Origin: RYN-230 sp963770535
GTDB lineage: Bacteria > Actinomycetota > Actinomycetes > Streptosporangiales > Streptosporangiaceae
Direction of reading: 5' to 3'
Length of the DNA stretch: 64,000 nucleotides
NCBI GenBank assembly: GCA_963770535.1
Contig: CAVYPZ010000003.1
Span: forward strand, 2,914,001 to 2,978,000
The first letter of the stretch is position 1; each line of letters starts with the position of its first letter. The translations under genes and the position numbers were made by a program. Under the pieces are notes generated by a model. The model made no database searches. It saw only the letters and a list, made by a program, of their open reading frames with translations, and had not been told where the DNA came from. This document shows, in pieces, positions 50,901-59,585 of the stretch.

Positions 50901-53302
50901 CAGTCCACCTGTTCCTGAGATCGGGCTGCCGCATTGCGGCGGGCCGAAACCGTCTGCGGCGGGGCGGCGCTCTCCCGGCCGGCCCGCCGGGGCCGCAGCC
51001 ATTCGCGGCGCTTGGTGGCCGGGGCGCCGAAGTTGCGGAGCCGGACGCTGTTGGCTACCACGAAGGCTGAGGACAGCGCCATCGCGGCCCCGGCGATCAG
51101 CGGGTTGAGGAACCCGGCGGCCGCCAGCGGGATCGCCGCGAGGTTGTACCCGAACGCCCAGGCCAGGTTGCCCCGGATGACGCCCAGGGTGCCGCGTGCC
51201 AGGCCGATCGCATCGGGCACGGCGCCGAGATCGTCACGCAGGACGATCAGGTCCGCGGCGCTGATCGCCACATCGGTGCCCGATCCCAGGGCGATGCCCA
51301 GATCGGCCGCGGCGAGGGCAGGCCCGTCGTTGACCCCGTCCCCTACCATCGCCACCCGCCGGCCCCGGGCCTGCAGGTCCCGTATCACGGCGACCTTGTG
51401 ATCGGGCAGTGCCCCGGCGATCACCTCATCGGTTCCCGCCTGGGCGGCCACCGCCTCAGCGGTGGCCTGGCTGTCACCGGTCAGCAGCACGGTGCGCAGC
51501 CCCAGCCTCCGCAGCTCCGCGACAGCGGCAGCAGCGGATGGCTTCACCGTGTCGGCGACGGCGAACCCCCCGCGGACCTGCCCATCCCACCCGGCCAGCA
51601 CGACCGTGCAGCCAGCCTGCTCGTGCTCGTGGATCCGGCGGGCCAGGTCGGCGGGGATGGTCATGCCCAGATGAGCGAACAGGTCCTCACGGCCGATGAT
51701 CACATCATGGTCATCCACCGACCCGCGGGCCCCCAGGCCCGGCATGGCCAGGAATCTTTCCGCTTGCGGCAGCGATCCCAGCTCCGCCCGCGCCGCGGCG
51801 CTGACGGCTCCGGCAACCGGGTGCTCCGACGCCTGCTCCACCGCTCCGGCATGCCGGAGCAGGGCGTCCCGGCTCTCCCCGGCGGCCACCACAACGCCGG
51901 TCACCGCCATCACCCCGGTGGTGACCGTCCCGGTCTTGTCCAGCACCACGGTGTCCACCGCGCGGGACGACTCCAGCGCCTGGTACCTGGTGATGAAGAT
52001 CCCTAGCTGCGCACCCCGGCCGCAGGCCACCATCAAGGCGGCCGGGGTGGCCAGGCCCAGTGCGCACGGGCACGCGATGATCAGCACCGCCAGCGCCGCG
52101 CTGAACGCCCGCTCCGCCGGGCTGCCCGCGAGCAGCCAGCCCGCCAGCGTCAGGGCCGACGCGACCAGGACCGCGGGAACGAAGACGCCGCAGATCCGGT
52201 CGGCGAGCCGCTGAATGGCCGCCTTCTGCGACTGGGCCTGCTCAACCAGGGCCACCAGGCGCGCGAGCTGGGTGTCCCGGCCCACCTTGTCCGCGCGGAC
52301 CACCAGCCGGCCGGTCATCACCACCGTGCCCGCGGTGACCGGGTCGCCCTCGGTGACGTCGGCCGGGACGGATTCCCCGGTCATCATGCTGGCGTCTACC
52401 GCGGATTGCCCGAACTCTGCTTCCCCGTCGGCAGCGATCCGTTCCCCGGGCCGCACGACGAACCGCTGGCCCTCGCGCAACTGCGCGACCGGAACCCGGT
52501 GCTCGGAGCCGTCAGCGTCCAGCACACACGCGTCGCGGGCGCCGGCCGCGGCCAGCTCCCGCATGGCATCCCCGGCGTCGCGCCGTGCCTTGGCCTCATA
52601 GAGGCGGCCAGCCAGCAGGAACGTCGTCACCGACGCGGCGACCTCCAGGTAGATACCGCCGCCGGACGCATGCCGCAGCAGGTACGCAAAGCTCAGCCCG
52701 CCCTGGCCACGATCCAGGACGAACATCGCATACACGGACCAGCCGCACGCCGCGGTGATACCCAGCGACACCAGCGTGTCCATCGACAACGAGCCATGCC
52801 GGGCGTTCCGCCACGCCGCCGCGTGGAACGGCCACGCCGACCAGACAACCACGGGCGCCGCCATCGCGATCAGGGCCCACTGCCAGCCGGGGAACCGCGA
52901 CCACGGGAATAGTGACAGTAGGACCGATAGGTCAGTCAGCGGGACGAACAGCACTAGCGCTACGACCAGCCGGCGGCGCAGGTCGGCGACCACGTCCGCG
53001 TCGCCACGCTCCGCTGGCGGCTGCAGGCTGTCAGCGGTCGCCCCGCCTGCGCTGCGATCGAGAATCTCAGCGCGGTAGCCGGCCTGCTCGACCGCGTCGA
53101 TGAGCTGCTCCACGGCCACTTCCGCCGGTGCCGTGACAATGGCGGCCTCGGTCGCGAAATTCACGGTGGCCGCGACGCCGTCAATAGTGTTGAGCTTCTT
53201 CTCGACCCGGGCCGCGCACGACGCGCAGGTCATCCCCTGGACCGACAACCTCATCTCCTGAGGCGCGGATGACGCCTCACCAGTAACTGCCGCAGATGAC
53301 AC
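50900..53302 (-). CDS. copA: Copper-translocating P1B-type ATPase
   Basis: This 800-aa pump has one N-terminal heavy-metal-associated domain with QGMTCASCAARVEKKL (Cys26, Cys29). It also has the TGES actuator motif in MMTGESVPADV, the transmembrane metal site IIACPCALGLATP, the phosphorylation motif VVLDKTGTVTTG, SEHPVAGAV, and the hinge GDGVNDGPALAAADLGIA. This combination identifies a Cu(I)-exporting CopA-like ATPase. GTG 53302 is the likely start. ATG 53254, directly before the metal-binding domain, is the alternative. It is first in an operon with the SCO fusion and lipoprotein. Confidence 0.93.
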   Translation of the reverse strand: MSSAAVTGEASSAPQEMRLSVQGMTCASCAARVEKKLNTIDGVAATVNFATEAAIVTAPAEVAVEQLIDAVEQAGYRAEILDRSAGGATADSLQPPAERGDADVVADLRRRLVVALVLFVPLTDLSVLLSLFPWSRFPGWQWALIAMAAPVVVWSAWPFHAAAWRNARHGSLSMDTLVSLGITAACGWSVYAMFVLDRGQGGLSFAYLLRHASGGGIYLEVAASVTTFLLAGRLYEAKARRDAGDAMRELAAAGARDACVLDADGSEHRVPVAQLREGQRFVVRPGERIAADGEAEFGQSAVDASMMTGESVPADVTEGDPVTAGTVVMTGRLVVRADKVGRDTQLARLVALVEQAQSQKAAIQRLADRICGVFVPAVLVASALTLAGWLLAGSPAERAFSAALAVLIIACPCALGLATPAALMVACGRGAQLGIFITRYQALESSRAVDTVVLDKTGTVTTGVMAVTGVVVAAGESRDALLRHAGAVEQASEHPVAGAVSAAARAELGSLPQAERFLAMPGLGARGSVDDHDVIIGREDLFAHLGMTIPADLARRIHEHEQAGCTVVLAGWDGQVRGGFAVADTVKPSAAAAVAELRRLGLRTVLLTGDSQATAEAVAAQAGTDEVIAGALPDHKVAVIRDLQARGRRVAMVGDGVNDGPALAAADLGIALGSGTDVAISAADLIVLRDDLGAVPDAIGLARGTLGVIRGNLAWAFGYNLAAIPLAAAGFLNPLIAGAAMALSSAFVVANSVRLRNFGAPATKRREWLRPRRAGRESAAPPQTVSARRNAAARSQEQVD

Positions 53303-53500
53303 CTAAGTAGTCCTGTCCTCCAGCAAGGATCTGGCTCATCATTCCGCAGGGCCCGCCGGGGACCACACTGTCCGCATGGCGCTTGACCTGCCACTAGCCC
53401 CAGGAGAGCGTGATCACCTGCAGCCGTGCACGGAATCTACACCCGCCAAAGCGGACCGCAACACTAAGGGGCTGACTTGTAATCTATTTGCTCTCGGTAA

Positions 53501-53561
53501 ATACCCCGCCAGGGTTCCGCAGATACCACCCGGGGGTTTCCCCGATACCCCCGTGGGGTTT
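53501..53561. promoter_or_regulatory. Three phased 17-bp copper-operator-like boxes
   Basis: ATACCCCGCCAGGGTTC (53501-53517), ATACCACCCGGGGGTTT (53523-53539) and ATACCCCCGTGGGGTTT (53545-53561) begin exactly 22 bases apart, two helical turns. Each has a 5' ATACC and a 3' GGGTT(C/T), like CsoR operators with their G/C tracts and TA-flanked ends. They lie between divergent copA and the DUF5134 gene and probably control both. Confidence 0.65.
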
Positions 53562-53743
53562 GCGGATCCCTTTGCCGAAGGCCGGGGGCATCCGGATATC
53601 CGTCTTGTGCGGGCGACCGGCAGCCAATTACCATCGTGCCATCATGCGCCAGCAAGAAACCCCGGCCCCGGGCAGCGGCTTCTCCGGGTCTTTCCCCGAT
53701 GCCGCCGTCGCGGCCTGCGCTGGGCCGTCGGGGGGCGGCTGAG

Positions 53744-54475
53744 ATGGCCGGGCCATCCTGGCTCACAGCCGCCTTTGCGGTCCTCATGATCCTGGCCGCG
53801 GGCTACTCCGCAAGCCGGCTGGTCGTTTCCCGCCGGCGCGGGCTGGCTACCGAGGCGGACGCCGACGGGCTGCATACGGTCATGGGCGCCGCCATGGCAG
53901 GAATGCTCGTGCCCTCACTCAACCTGCTGCCCGCCGCGACATGGATGGTGGTATTCGGGACCGGGGCGGCGTGGTTCGGCGCAAGCGCCGCCCGGTTCCA
54001 GAGTCAGGTCAGGTTCAGCTGGCAGTGCCGGTACCCGGTCCCGCACCTCATCGAGTGCATCGCCATGCTGTACATGCTCCTGGCCGTCCGCGGCGCGCGG
54101 CAGGGGGCAGATATGGCGATGCCCGGCATGGGCACCTCCCCCGGCACATCAACAGCATTCCCGGCGCTGGCCGTAGTCCTGGCCCTGTTCATGCTCGGCT
54201 ACGTCATGTGGGCCACTGACCAGCTGGCTTCCCTGGCCCGGGCCAGCACCACCAGACCACGCCAGGCCGGAGCCCTTCAGCACGAGACGCTGGTCACCGT
54301 CCCATCCGGCGGCCGCGCCGCCAGCATGGCCGGGGCTGCTAACCCACCAGACACGGCCGTGAGGCCGCAGCAGGACGCCGCCGCTAGTCAGGCACTCCTC
54401 GCACCCAAACTCGCCGCATTCGGCAAGATCTCCATGGGCATCACCATGGGCTACATGCTGATCCTCATGCTCTGA
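53744..54475 (+). CDS. DUF5134 membrane protein
   Basis: This 243-aa protein has six hydrophobic segments: WLTAAFAVLMILAAGYSASRL, HTVMGAAMAGMLVPSLNLLP, WMVVFGTGAAWFGASAA, HLIECIAMLYMLLAV, ALAVVLALFMLGYVMW and a final KISMGITMGYMLILML. The order, the HTVMGAAMAGML motif and the HLIECIAMLYM helix match the DUF5134 family. It also contains Met-rich loops (ADMAMPGMG) suggestive of copper contact. Its position opposite copA across three shared boxes supports a copper role. ATG 53744 is chosen because the first membrane helix follows directly. Confidence 0.8.
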   Translation: MAGPSWLTAAFAVLMILAAGYSASRLVVSRRRGLATEADADGLHTVMGAAMAGMLVPSLNLLPAATWMVVFGTGAAWFGASAARFQSQVRFSWQCRYPVPHLIECIAMLYMLLAVRGARQGADMAMPGMGTSPGTSTAFPALAVVLALFMLGYVMWATDQLASLARASTTRPRQAGALQHETLVTVPSGGRAASMAGAANPPDTAVRPQQDAAASQALLAPKLAAFGKISMGITMGYMLILML

Positions 54476-54664
54476 GCAGTCCGCAGCAGTTCCCAGGTCC
54501 GGCGGCTAAAGAGCTCTAATTTGAGTTCGGCGAACTGAATCCGGTCGTCGCAGGTCACAGCCCCAGCCTGGGACCACATTCGCTGAGCTGGGACACCCCA
54601 CCGTGCCGGCTGGCCGGACTGCGGTCAGCCGGGCCATTCCTCCGGAGTTAGCGTGCGTGGCCGG

Positions 54665-55540
54665 TCATGGGGATCCGGGGAAAGGCGCGAGCCTGGTCAG
54701 CCCGTCTGCGAACTGGTCCAGGGCCTCATCCACCACCTGCTCGTCATAGCCTCCGCGCCGCGTGGTGCCGAACCTCACTGCCCCGACATCCGCGGCCGTG
54801 ACTACCTGGCCGGACCGGGCGTCTCCGGCGAGCGTCGCCTCGATCCGCGCGATGAACTCATCCACCTCAGCGGTCTGGTAGCCCGGGCGCCAGCGGGCGC
54901 GGCAGAAGCGGCCCACGGTGTCTCTGGCCATGCTGATCGCCTGCGCGGCGCTGACCGCCAGCTCCGCGGGTCCCGGTGCCGGTGAGCAGGCGGCACCCGT
55001 CGCGCCGGCCAGGTCGCTCTGGTCCGCGCCCATCGTGCGGAGCAGCCGGGACAGCACCCAGCCAGGGACGAGCATGGCCCCGTAAGCTACCACGGCGTCC
55101 CTGACTCCCTCCATCGGCTTGGCGGCCCGCCTGACCCGCAGGGCCACCAGCCCGCCGGGCCAAGCCAGGCCGACGCTCCCGGCCGCGATCCAGAAGTAGG
55201 GAACCCAGTCCCCCGGGGCCTGCACCGCGCCCCAGGTATTCGTGACCACAGTTCCCAGGCAACAGGCCGTGCACAGGCCAGCCACCACGGCCAGCACCGC
55301 GGTCAGCCGGCCGCGGGCACCGCCGCGAGCCAGGGCAGTCCCCCAGACGGCGCCGGCCGCGTACCCCAGCATCCGGGCGGCGCGATGCACGGCCAGCCTG
55401 GTATCGGGATCCCGGAGAATCGCCGGCAGTTCGGCCGTCCACTCCCGGCAGCGCTCGTCACGTGTCTCCCCGGGCAGGAGCCGTGATGCGCGGCCGATCA
55501 GGTACTCGCCGATGCGCAGCAGCGGCCGTTCCCCCCTCAC
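54665..55540 (-). CDS. Membrane protein with C-terminal DivIVA-like domain
   Basis: A 291-aa protein. The N-terminal half contains hydrophobic helices (TAVLAVVAGLCTACCLGTVV, VPYFWIAAGSVGLAWPGGLVAL, VVAYGAMLVPGWVL). Near residue 215 comes FCRARWRPGYQTAEVDEFIARIEATLAG, the short DivIVA-like repeat (RxGYxxxEVDxFxxRI), and near residue 265 a shorter one, TTRRGGYDEQVVDEALDQ. DivIVA-like modules bind curved membrane or polymerise. GTG 55540 follows GGGGAG at six bases and overlaps the PadR stop (GTGA), so the two genes are coupled. Confidence 0.8.
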   Translation of the reverse strand: MRGERPLLRIGEYLIGRASRLLPGETRDERCREWTAELPAILRDPDTRLAVHRAARMLGYAAGAVWGTALARGGARGRLTAVLAVVAGLCTACCLGTVVTNTWGAVQAPGDWVPYFWIAAGSVGLAWPGGLVALRVRRAAKPMEGVRDAVVAYGAMLVPGWVLSRLLRTMGADQSDLAGATGAACSPAPGPAELAVSAAQAISMARDTVGRFCRARWRPGYQTAEVDEFIARIEATLAGDARSGQVVTAADVGAVRFGTTRRGGYDEQVVDEALDQFADGLTRLAPFPGSP

Positions 55541-55857
55541 GGCAGGCTCCCCGGCACCGGGCGGCCCGGCCGGCCCGGCGCGCGCGGGCGGCTGGCGGAG
55601 ACCTGCGCCAGTTCCAGCCGGGCCACCCGGATCCCCTCGCCTGTGAGCCGGTAGTACTTCCTGGGCCGCTGGCCGTCCTGCTGCGGGGTCTCCCACGCCG
55701 AGGTAACCAGCCGGTCGTCTTCCAGCCGGCTCAGCATCGGGTACAGGGTGCCGCTCTTCAGGCCGGCCGCCTTCATCAGGTCATAGCCGTAACGCGGGAC
55801 CGCGGGGTCATCGAGGAACGCCCGCAGCACCCGCTCCAGCGGCACCGTCACCTTCAC
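55537..55857 (-). CDS. PadR-family transcriptional regulator
   Basis: A 106-aa regulator with the PadR winged helix: PLERVLRAFLDDPAVPRYGYDLMKAAGLKSGTLYPMLSRLEDDRLV, then the wing GQRPRKYYRLTGEGIRVARLEL. The start is taken as GTG 55857; GTG 55851 is a close alternative. Neither has a ribosome site, so a near-leaderless message from the TATATA box just upstream is likely. It is coupled to the DivIVA-like membrane protein gene, a common arrangement in which the regulator controls a membrane partner. Confidence 0.85.
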   Translation of the reverse strand: MKVTVPLERVLRAFLDDPAVPRYGYDLMKAAGLKSGTLYPMLSRLEDDRLVTSAWETPQQDGQRPRKYYRLTGEGIRVARLELAQVSASRPRAPGRPGRPVPGSLP

Positions 55858-55865
55858 AACAGACA

Positions 55866-55890
55866 GGCTACATATATAGGCTACATATGT
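55866..55890. promoter_or_regulatory. PadR operator/promoter
   Basis: The decamer GGCTACATAT is repeated at 55866 and 55879. ACATAT (55870-55875) and ATATGT (55885-55890) form a spaced inverted repeat. The resulting AT-rich element overlaps the presumed -10 of padR and fits autoregulation by PadR, which usually binds ATGT/ACAT half-sites. Confidence 0.55.
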
Positions 55891-56105
55891 CGACTGACCG
55901 GGCTCGCCCGCGCCGCCCCGAAGCCACCCCGCCGCCATCCAGGCCGGCCTCAGCCCTGCCCCCTGCACGGTCCGGCCGTCGCGGGTGAATCGGGACGGCG
56001 TTGAGATCTGACACGCAGTTGGCCGGCAGGCCGGATGCTGGGCTACTGCTGGCACGACCCGCCATGGCAGTCTGTGGTCATCGGCCGCGGCGATTCACTG
56101 ATTTA

Positions 56106-56124
56106 TCTCACTGAATCTGGTCCG
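56106..56124. repeat. 19-bp repeat, second copy
   Basis: TCTCACTGAATCTGGTCCG differs by one base from the copy at 47415-47433, 8.7 kb away. It lies in the non-coding stretch after the response-regulator stop (56130) with no gene remnant recognised. Confidence 0.5.
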
Positions 56125-56129
56125 CGCGG

Positions 56130-56801
56130 TCAGCCGATGTCGTGGCGGTGCGCGTAGCCGATCGCGGCGGCGCGGTCCCGCGAGCCGGTCTTGGCGAAGA
56201 TCCGGCTGATGTGGGTCTTGACCGTGTGGTTGCTCAGGAACAGCTGCGCGGCGATCTCCGGGTTGGTCATCCCGCGGGCGATCATGCCCAGGATCTCCGC
56301 CTCGCGCTGCGTCAGGCCGTCGGGGGGCGGCGCGCTCCGGGCCGGCTGGGGCTTCGGGGGGGCTTCCGTGGCGGCGAGCAGCGTCGCGTGCACGCGGGGG
56401 TCGAAGACCGTCAGCCCGCCTACCGCCGCGCGCAGCGCCCGGGCGATCTCGGTGTAGTCGGCGTCCTTGGTGAGGTAGCTGCGCGCGCCGGCCCGGAGCG
56501 CGTCCAGGACCGAGCTGTCGTCCGCATACGTGGTGAGCACGACGATCGCGACCTCGGGGTGCTCGGCGGTCAGCCGGCGGATGACGGCGATGCCGTCCAG
56601 GACGGGCATGCGCAGGTCGAGCAGGATCGCGTCGGGGTGGTGCTCGGCCACGAGGTCCAGGGCCTGCTCCCCGTCCGCGGCGGCGCCGACCACCTCGATG
56701 TCGGGTACCGCATCGAGCAGCAGGACGAGTCCCTGGCGCACGCTGGCCTGATCATCGGCGATGACGAGGCGCAGCGGCGCCCCCGCCGGTGGGGTGGTCA
56801 T
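56130..56801 (-). CDS. NarL/FixJ-type response regulator
   Basis: A 223-aa two-component response regulator. The receiver has the acidic pair Asp16-Asp17 (VIADDQAS), phospho-acceptor Asp62 in ILLDLRMPVLDG, and the conserved Thr/Lys in VVLTTYAD and YLTKDA. The LuxR-type DNA-binding domain follows a proline-rich linker (LTQREAEILGMIARGM through FLSNHTVKTHISRIFAKTGSRDR). It overlaps the upstream histidine kinase by four bases (ATGA), so kinase and regulator form a pair. Confidence 0.93.
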   Translation of the reverse strand: MTTPPAGAPLRLVIADDQASVRQGLVLLLDAVPDIEVVGAAADGEQALDLVAEHHPDAILLDLRMPVLDGIAVIRRLTAEHPEVAIVVLTTYADDSSVLDALRAGARSYLTKDADYTEIARALRAAVGGLTVFDPRVHATLLAATEAPPKPQPARSAPPPDGLTQREAEILGMIARGMTNPEIAAQLFLSNHTVKTHISRIFAKTGSRDRAAAIGYAHRHDIG

Positions 56802-57976
56802 GAAGCCATGGTCTCAGGCTGGCGGCGCGGTAGCTCGGCGGTCACGATCCACTGGCCGTCGCGGCGCCCGGCCTCGAGGGTTCCGTTCAGCAGCCGGAGC
56901 CGTTCGTGCATGCCGGTCAGCCCGTAGCCGCCGTTGACGGTGCTCATGTCCGCCGGCTGGCGGGTGTCCGCGCCCGGGGGCAGGTCGTTGCGGACGGTGA
57001 GCCGGACATCGGCGTCGCCGTAGTCCAGACGGACCGTCACGGGCTGCCCCGCGGCGTGCTTGGCCGCGTTGACCAGGGCCTCCTGGGTGATGCGCAGCAG
57101 CGCGAGCGTGGCGTCCGGGGGCAGGGCCGCGGGGGCGCCGCCGGTGTCGTAGCTGACGGGGACGTGATGCCGCTGCGCGTGGGTGCCGGTGATCAGGGCG
57201 AGTTCCTCATCGAGCGGCAGGGTGTCGGTGCGCAGGGCCTGAACCGCGCGGCGGGTCTCCACCAGGCCCTCGGCGGCCATCTGCTGGGCCGCGGCCAGCA
57301 GGTCACTGGCCTGGCCGGCGTCCTTGTGCAGCACCGACCGCGCCGCCTGGATCTGGATCCCGAGGGCGCCGAGCGAGTGGGCGAGCACGTCGTGGATCTC
57401 CCGGGCGATGCGGGCGCGCTCGTCGAGGAGGTCGGCCCGGCGCTGCTCGGCCTGCAGTTGCTCGCGCTGGGCCAGCAGCGCCGCCGCCTGCTCCGCCTGG
57501 ACCCGGTACCCGCCCCAGTTGCGCCCGATCACCAGGCCGGCGAGCACGATCGCCGGGAGCCCGAGCAGCGTGCCGTAGCTCTGGCCGAAAGCCAGCCCGC
57601 TGACCTCGATCGCGAGTATGCCCGCTGCGGTCACGGCCACCGCTGCCGCGAGGTCGCTGTTAACGCCCGCGGCCATCGCCGCCACGAACGCGAAGACCAC
57701 CAGGGCCGAACCGCCGCCGCCAGCGCCGGCCGCGGCCCCCGAGGCGCTGGCGATCACCCCGCGGAGCACGGGCAGCGCCCAGGCGGGATATCGCGCCGCG
57801 GCGGCGGGGGACGCCTCCAGCACGGTCCAGGCCAGCAGGGCCAGGCCAAGCACGGCGTAGCACGCGACCTGAACCGGCACGGCGTACGGCGCGCTCGGCG
57901 GAGCGATGAGGAACGCCAGCAGGCCGAGCCACACGAAGCCGAGGGTGCGGGCCAGCGCGTTGACCGTGCGCAGCAT
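56798..57976 (-). CDS. NarL-type sensor histidine kinase
   Basis: This protein of about 392 aa has four to six N-terminal transmembrane helices (residues ~12-155), a short coiled coil (RVQAEQAAALLAQREQLQAEQ) and a HisKA_3 dimerisation domain with phospho-accepting His195 in AREIHDVLAHSLGALGIQI. The ATPase domain has N- and G-boxes (ALVNAAKHAAG, NGGYGLTGMHERL). It lacks an obvious periplasmic sensor and probably detects a membrane-linked signal. ATG 57976 is chosen because the first helix follows. It autophosphorylates and passes phosphate to Asp62 of the downstream regulator. Confidence 0.92.
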   Translation of the reverse strand: MLRTVNALARTLGFVWLGLLAFLIAPPSAPYAVPVQVACYAVLGLALLAWTVLEASPAAAARYPAWALPVLRGVIASASGAAAGAGGGGSALVVFAFVAAMAAGVNSDLAAAVAVTAAGILAIEVSGLAFGQSYGTLLGLPAIVLAGLVIGRNWGGYRVQAEQAAALLAQREQLQAEQRRADLLDERARIAREIHDVLAHSLGALGIQIQAARSVLHKDAGQASDLLAAAQQMAAEGLVETRRAVQALRTDTLPLDEELALITGTHAQRHHVPVSYDTGGAPAALPPDATLALLRITQEALVNAAKHAAGQPVTVRLDYGDADVRLTVRNDLPPGADTRQPADMSTVNGGYGLTGMHERLRLLNGTLEAGRRDGQWIVTAELPRRQPETMAS

Positions 57977-58183
57977 GCCTCCAGTATCGGCCGGGGCGCG
58001 GCATCGGCACGACAGCCCGCGGGCTGAAGCCCGGGCTGACCCGCGGGGGCGCGGCCTGGTACCGCCGGGTACCAGGCCATGCCCGTCATTCTCATGCCGG
58101 GGGCCAGCCCGTGCTCCGACGCGCTCACCAGCGCAATTGCCGAATATGGAGTCGTTAACGAAACTCACTTGAAGGAGCGCGAG

Positions 58184-58747
58184 ATGCTTTCCGAACTGTC
58201 CGAAGCGATGATCGTCAACGGCGTCGTGCTCGCCACCGTGCTGGCCACCGACCTCGGCCCCGCGCGCAAGATCAGCAAGATACGGCTGCTGCGTCCCGTG
58301 ATCGCCGCCGCGGTGATCATCCCGTTCTTTGTCAACTGGCCGGCCACCCGCGGGACGGCCCTGGCGGTTGAGATCGCGGGCGTCGCCGCCGGCCTGCTGT
58401 GCGGGCTGGCCGCCAGCGCCCTGATGGGCGTCTACCGGAGCCCGGCGACCGGCAAGCCGGTCAGCCGGGCAGGGCTGCCGTACGCGGTCTTCTGGACCGC
58501 CATCATCGGCGGCCGCGCGGCCTTCTCCTACGGCTCCGCGCACTGGTTCACCGCCCCGCTGGTGAGCTGGGGCACCGCACACCAGGTCAGCGTCGCGGCC
58601 CTCACCGACGGGCTGATCTTCATGGCCATTGCCATGATCCTGGTGCGCACGGTCACCCTCGCCGCGCGCGCGTCCCGGCTGCCGGCCCGGGCCCCCGGGC
58701 CGCACCGCGCCGAGGCTGCCGCCCGGAGCGGCCAGCCCGGGGCCTGA
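58184..58747 (+). CDS. Four-helix membrane protein divergent from the kinase
   Basis: A 187-aa protein with helices at about 10-28 (NGVVLATVLATDL), 37-52 (LRPVIAAAVIIPFFV), 58-80 (GTALAVEIAGVAAGLLCGLAASALMG) and 135-155 (LTDGLIFMAIAMILV). No catalytic motif is present. GGAG precedes the ATG at a good distance. Divergence from a NarL-type two-component pair suggests it is a target of that system, as seen for many membrane or transport proteins beside such pairs. That link is inference. Confidence 0.75.
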   Translation: MLSELSEAMIVNGVVLATVLATDLGPARKISKIRLLRPVIAAAVIIPFFVNWPATRGTALAVEIAGVAAGLLCGLAASALMGVYRSPATGKPVSRAGLPYAVFWTAIIGGRAAFSYGSAHWFTAPLVSWGTAHQVSVAALTDGLIFMAIAMILVRTVTLAARASRLPARAPGPHRAEAAARSGQPGA

Positions 58748-58800
58748 CGCCCGGGGCGGCCAGCCCGGGGCCTGACGCCCGGGGCGGCCAGCCTGGGGCC
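58729..58800. repeat. 28-bp tandem repeat overlapping a stop codon
   Basis: The 28-bp unit starting CGGCCAGCCCGGGGCCTGAC is present at 58729-58756 and 58757-58784, with a partial third copy to 58800. The stop codon of the membrane protein gene is inside the first copy, so the next copy repeats the stop region without coding use. Confidence 0.85.
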
Positions 58801-59164
58801 CGGATGGCGCCGACGCCACCCGGGCCCCAGGCGTCTGTACGTCATCCCGGCGCCAGCACCGGTGCCTCATACGGGTCCCGACCGGTGACGACCGGGCCTT
58901 GCAGGAGTCTGCCCTCCGCTCGCCGGCAGTTTGGTCCATCACGAGGCCGCGCCTCCGGCGAGGGTTCCGCTTCCGGGATCTCAGTGCGGCGCCGGCAATG
59001 GCCCTACGATCGCCTGGACCGCCCACGACGAGGAGTTCCGGCTCGCGATCGGTCACTAGCTGTGGCAGAACAGCCCGCAGAAGGAAGGAGAGCCCGGTGT
59101 CAGGCTCAATGGCAAGCTTCATCGCGATCATCGTCCGCCGCTGCGGTGCCATGAGCCTGAAGCC
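58801..59164. other. Gene-poor stretch with probable decayed sequence
   Basis: No convincing gene. A short frame around 58990-59057 ends TIAWTAHDEEFRLAIGH and a stop, which could be the tail of a lost gene. The stretch leads into the broken DHFR-like gene. Confidence 0.35.
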
Positions 59165-59504
59165 ATGCTGATCTACTCGATGAGCGTCTCGGCGGACGGC
59201 TTTATCGCCGACCGCGCGGGCGCGTTCGGGTGGACGGTCCCTGACGAGGAGCAGTTTCGTTCCCACCCCGCGCAGACGCGCGAGCTCGGCGGCTACCTGT
59301 GCGGCCGCAGGCTTTACGAGACCATGCTGGGTTCACCGAGTCACTCTGGGCGAAAGCAGGTCCGCTTCACAGCTGGAATCCAGCCACGCGCCGAAGCCGC
59401 AGCTGCCCGGGCAGGTGGCCGAGGCGATCCTCAGCCTGATCAAGACCGGCGCCGAGCAGGCCGACCTCGTTCCCGAGCAGTTCGGCGGCAGCTACAGCGA
59501 ATGA
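59165..59504 (+). pseudogene. Dihydrofolate-reductase-like fragment joined to an SDR-like tail
   Basis: The frame from ATG 59165 encodes MLIYSMSVSADGFIADRAGA and then GWTVPDEEQ and GGYLCGRRLYETMLG, the N-terminal third of a RibD/DHFR-like family protein. After about 59335 it loses similarity. A different frame, ending at TGA 59502-59504, encodes PQLPGQVAEAILSLIKTG and AEQADLVPEQFGGSYSE, which looks like the C-terminal end of an SDR. The whole region is a mosaic of gene pieces. Confidence 0.55.
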
Positions 59505-59585
59505 GGGCTGCCAGCCCAGCACCCGGATCGGCTGCCCCCGCCGACCCAGCATCACTGGCTCCCAACCCGAGGAGGAGTTCGCATC

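Noticed and set aside
53376..53789. 137-codon plus-strand frame across the copper operator region
   Set aside because: It runs through the three operator-like boxes, has no conserved features and no ribosome site.
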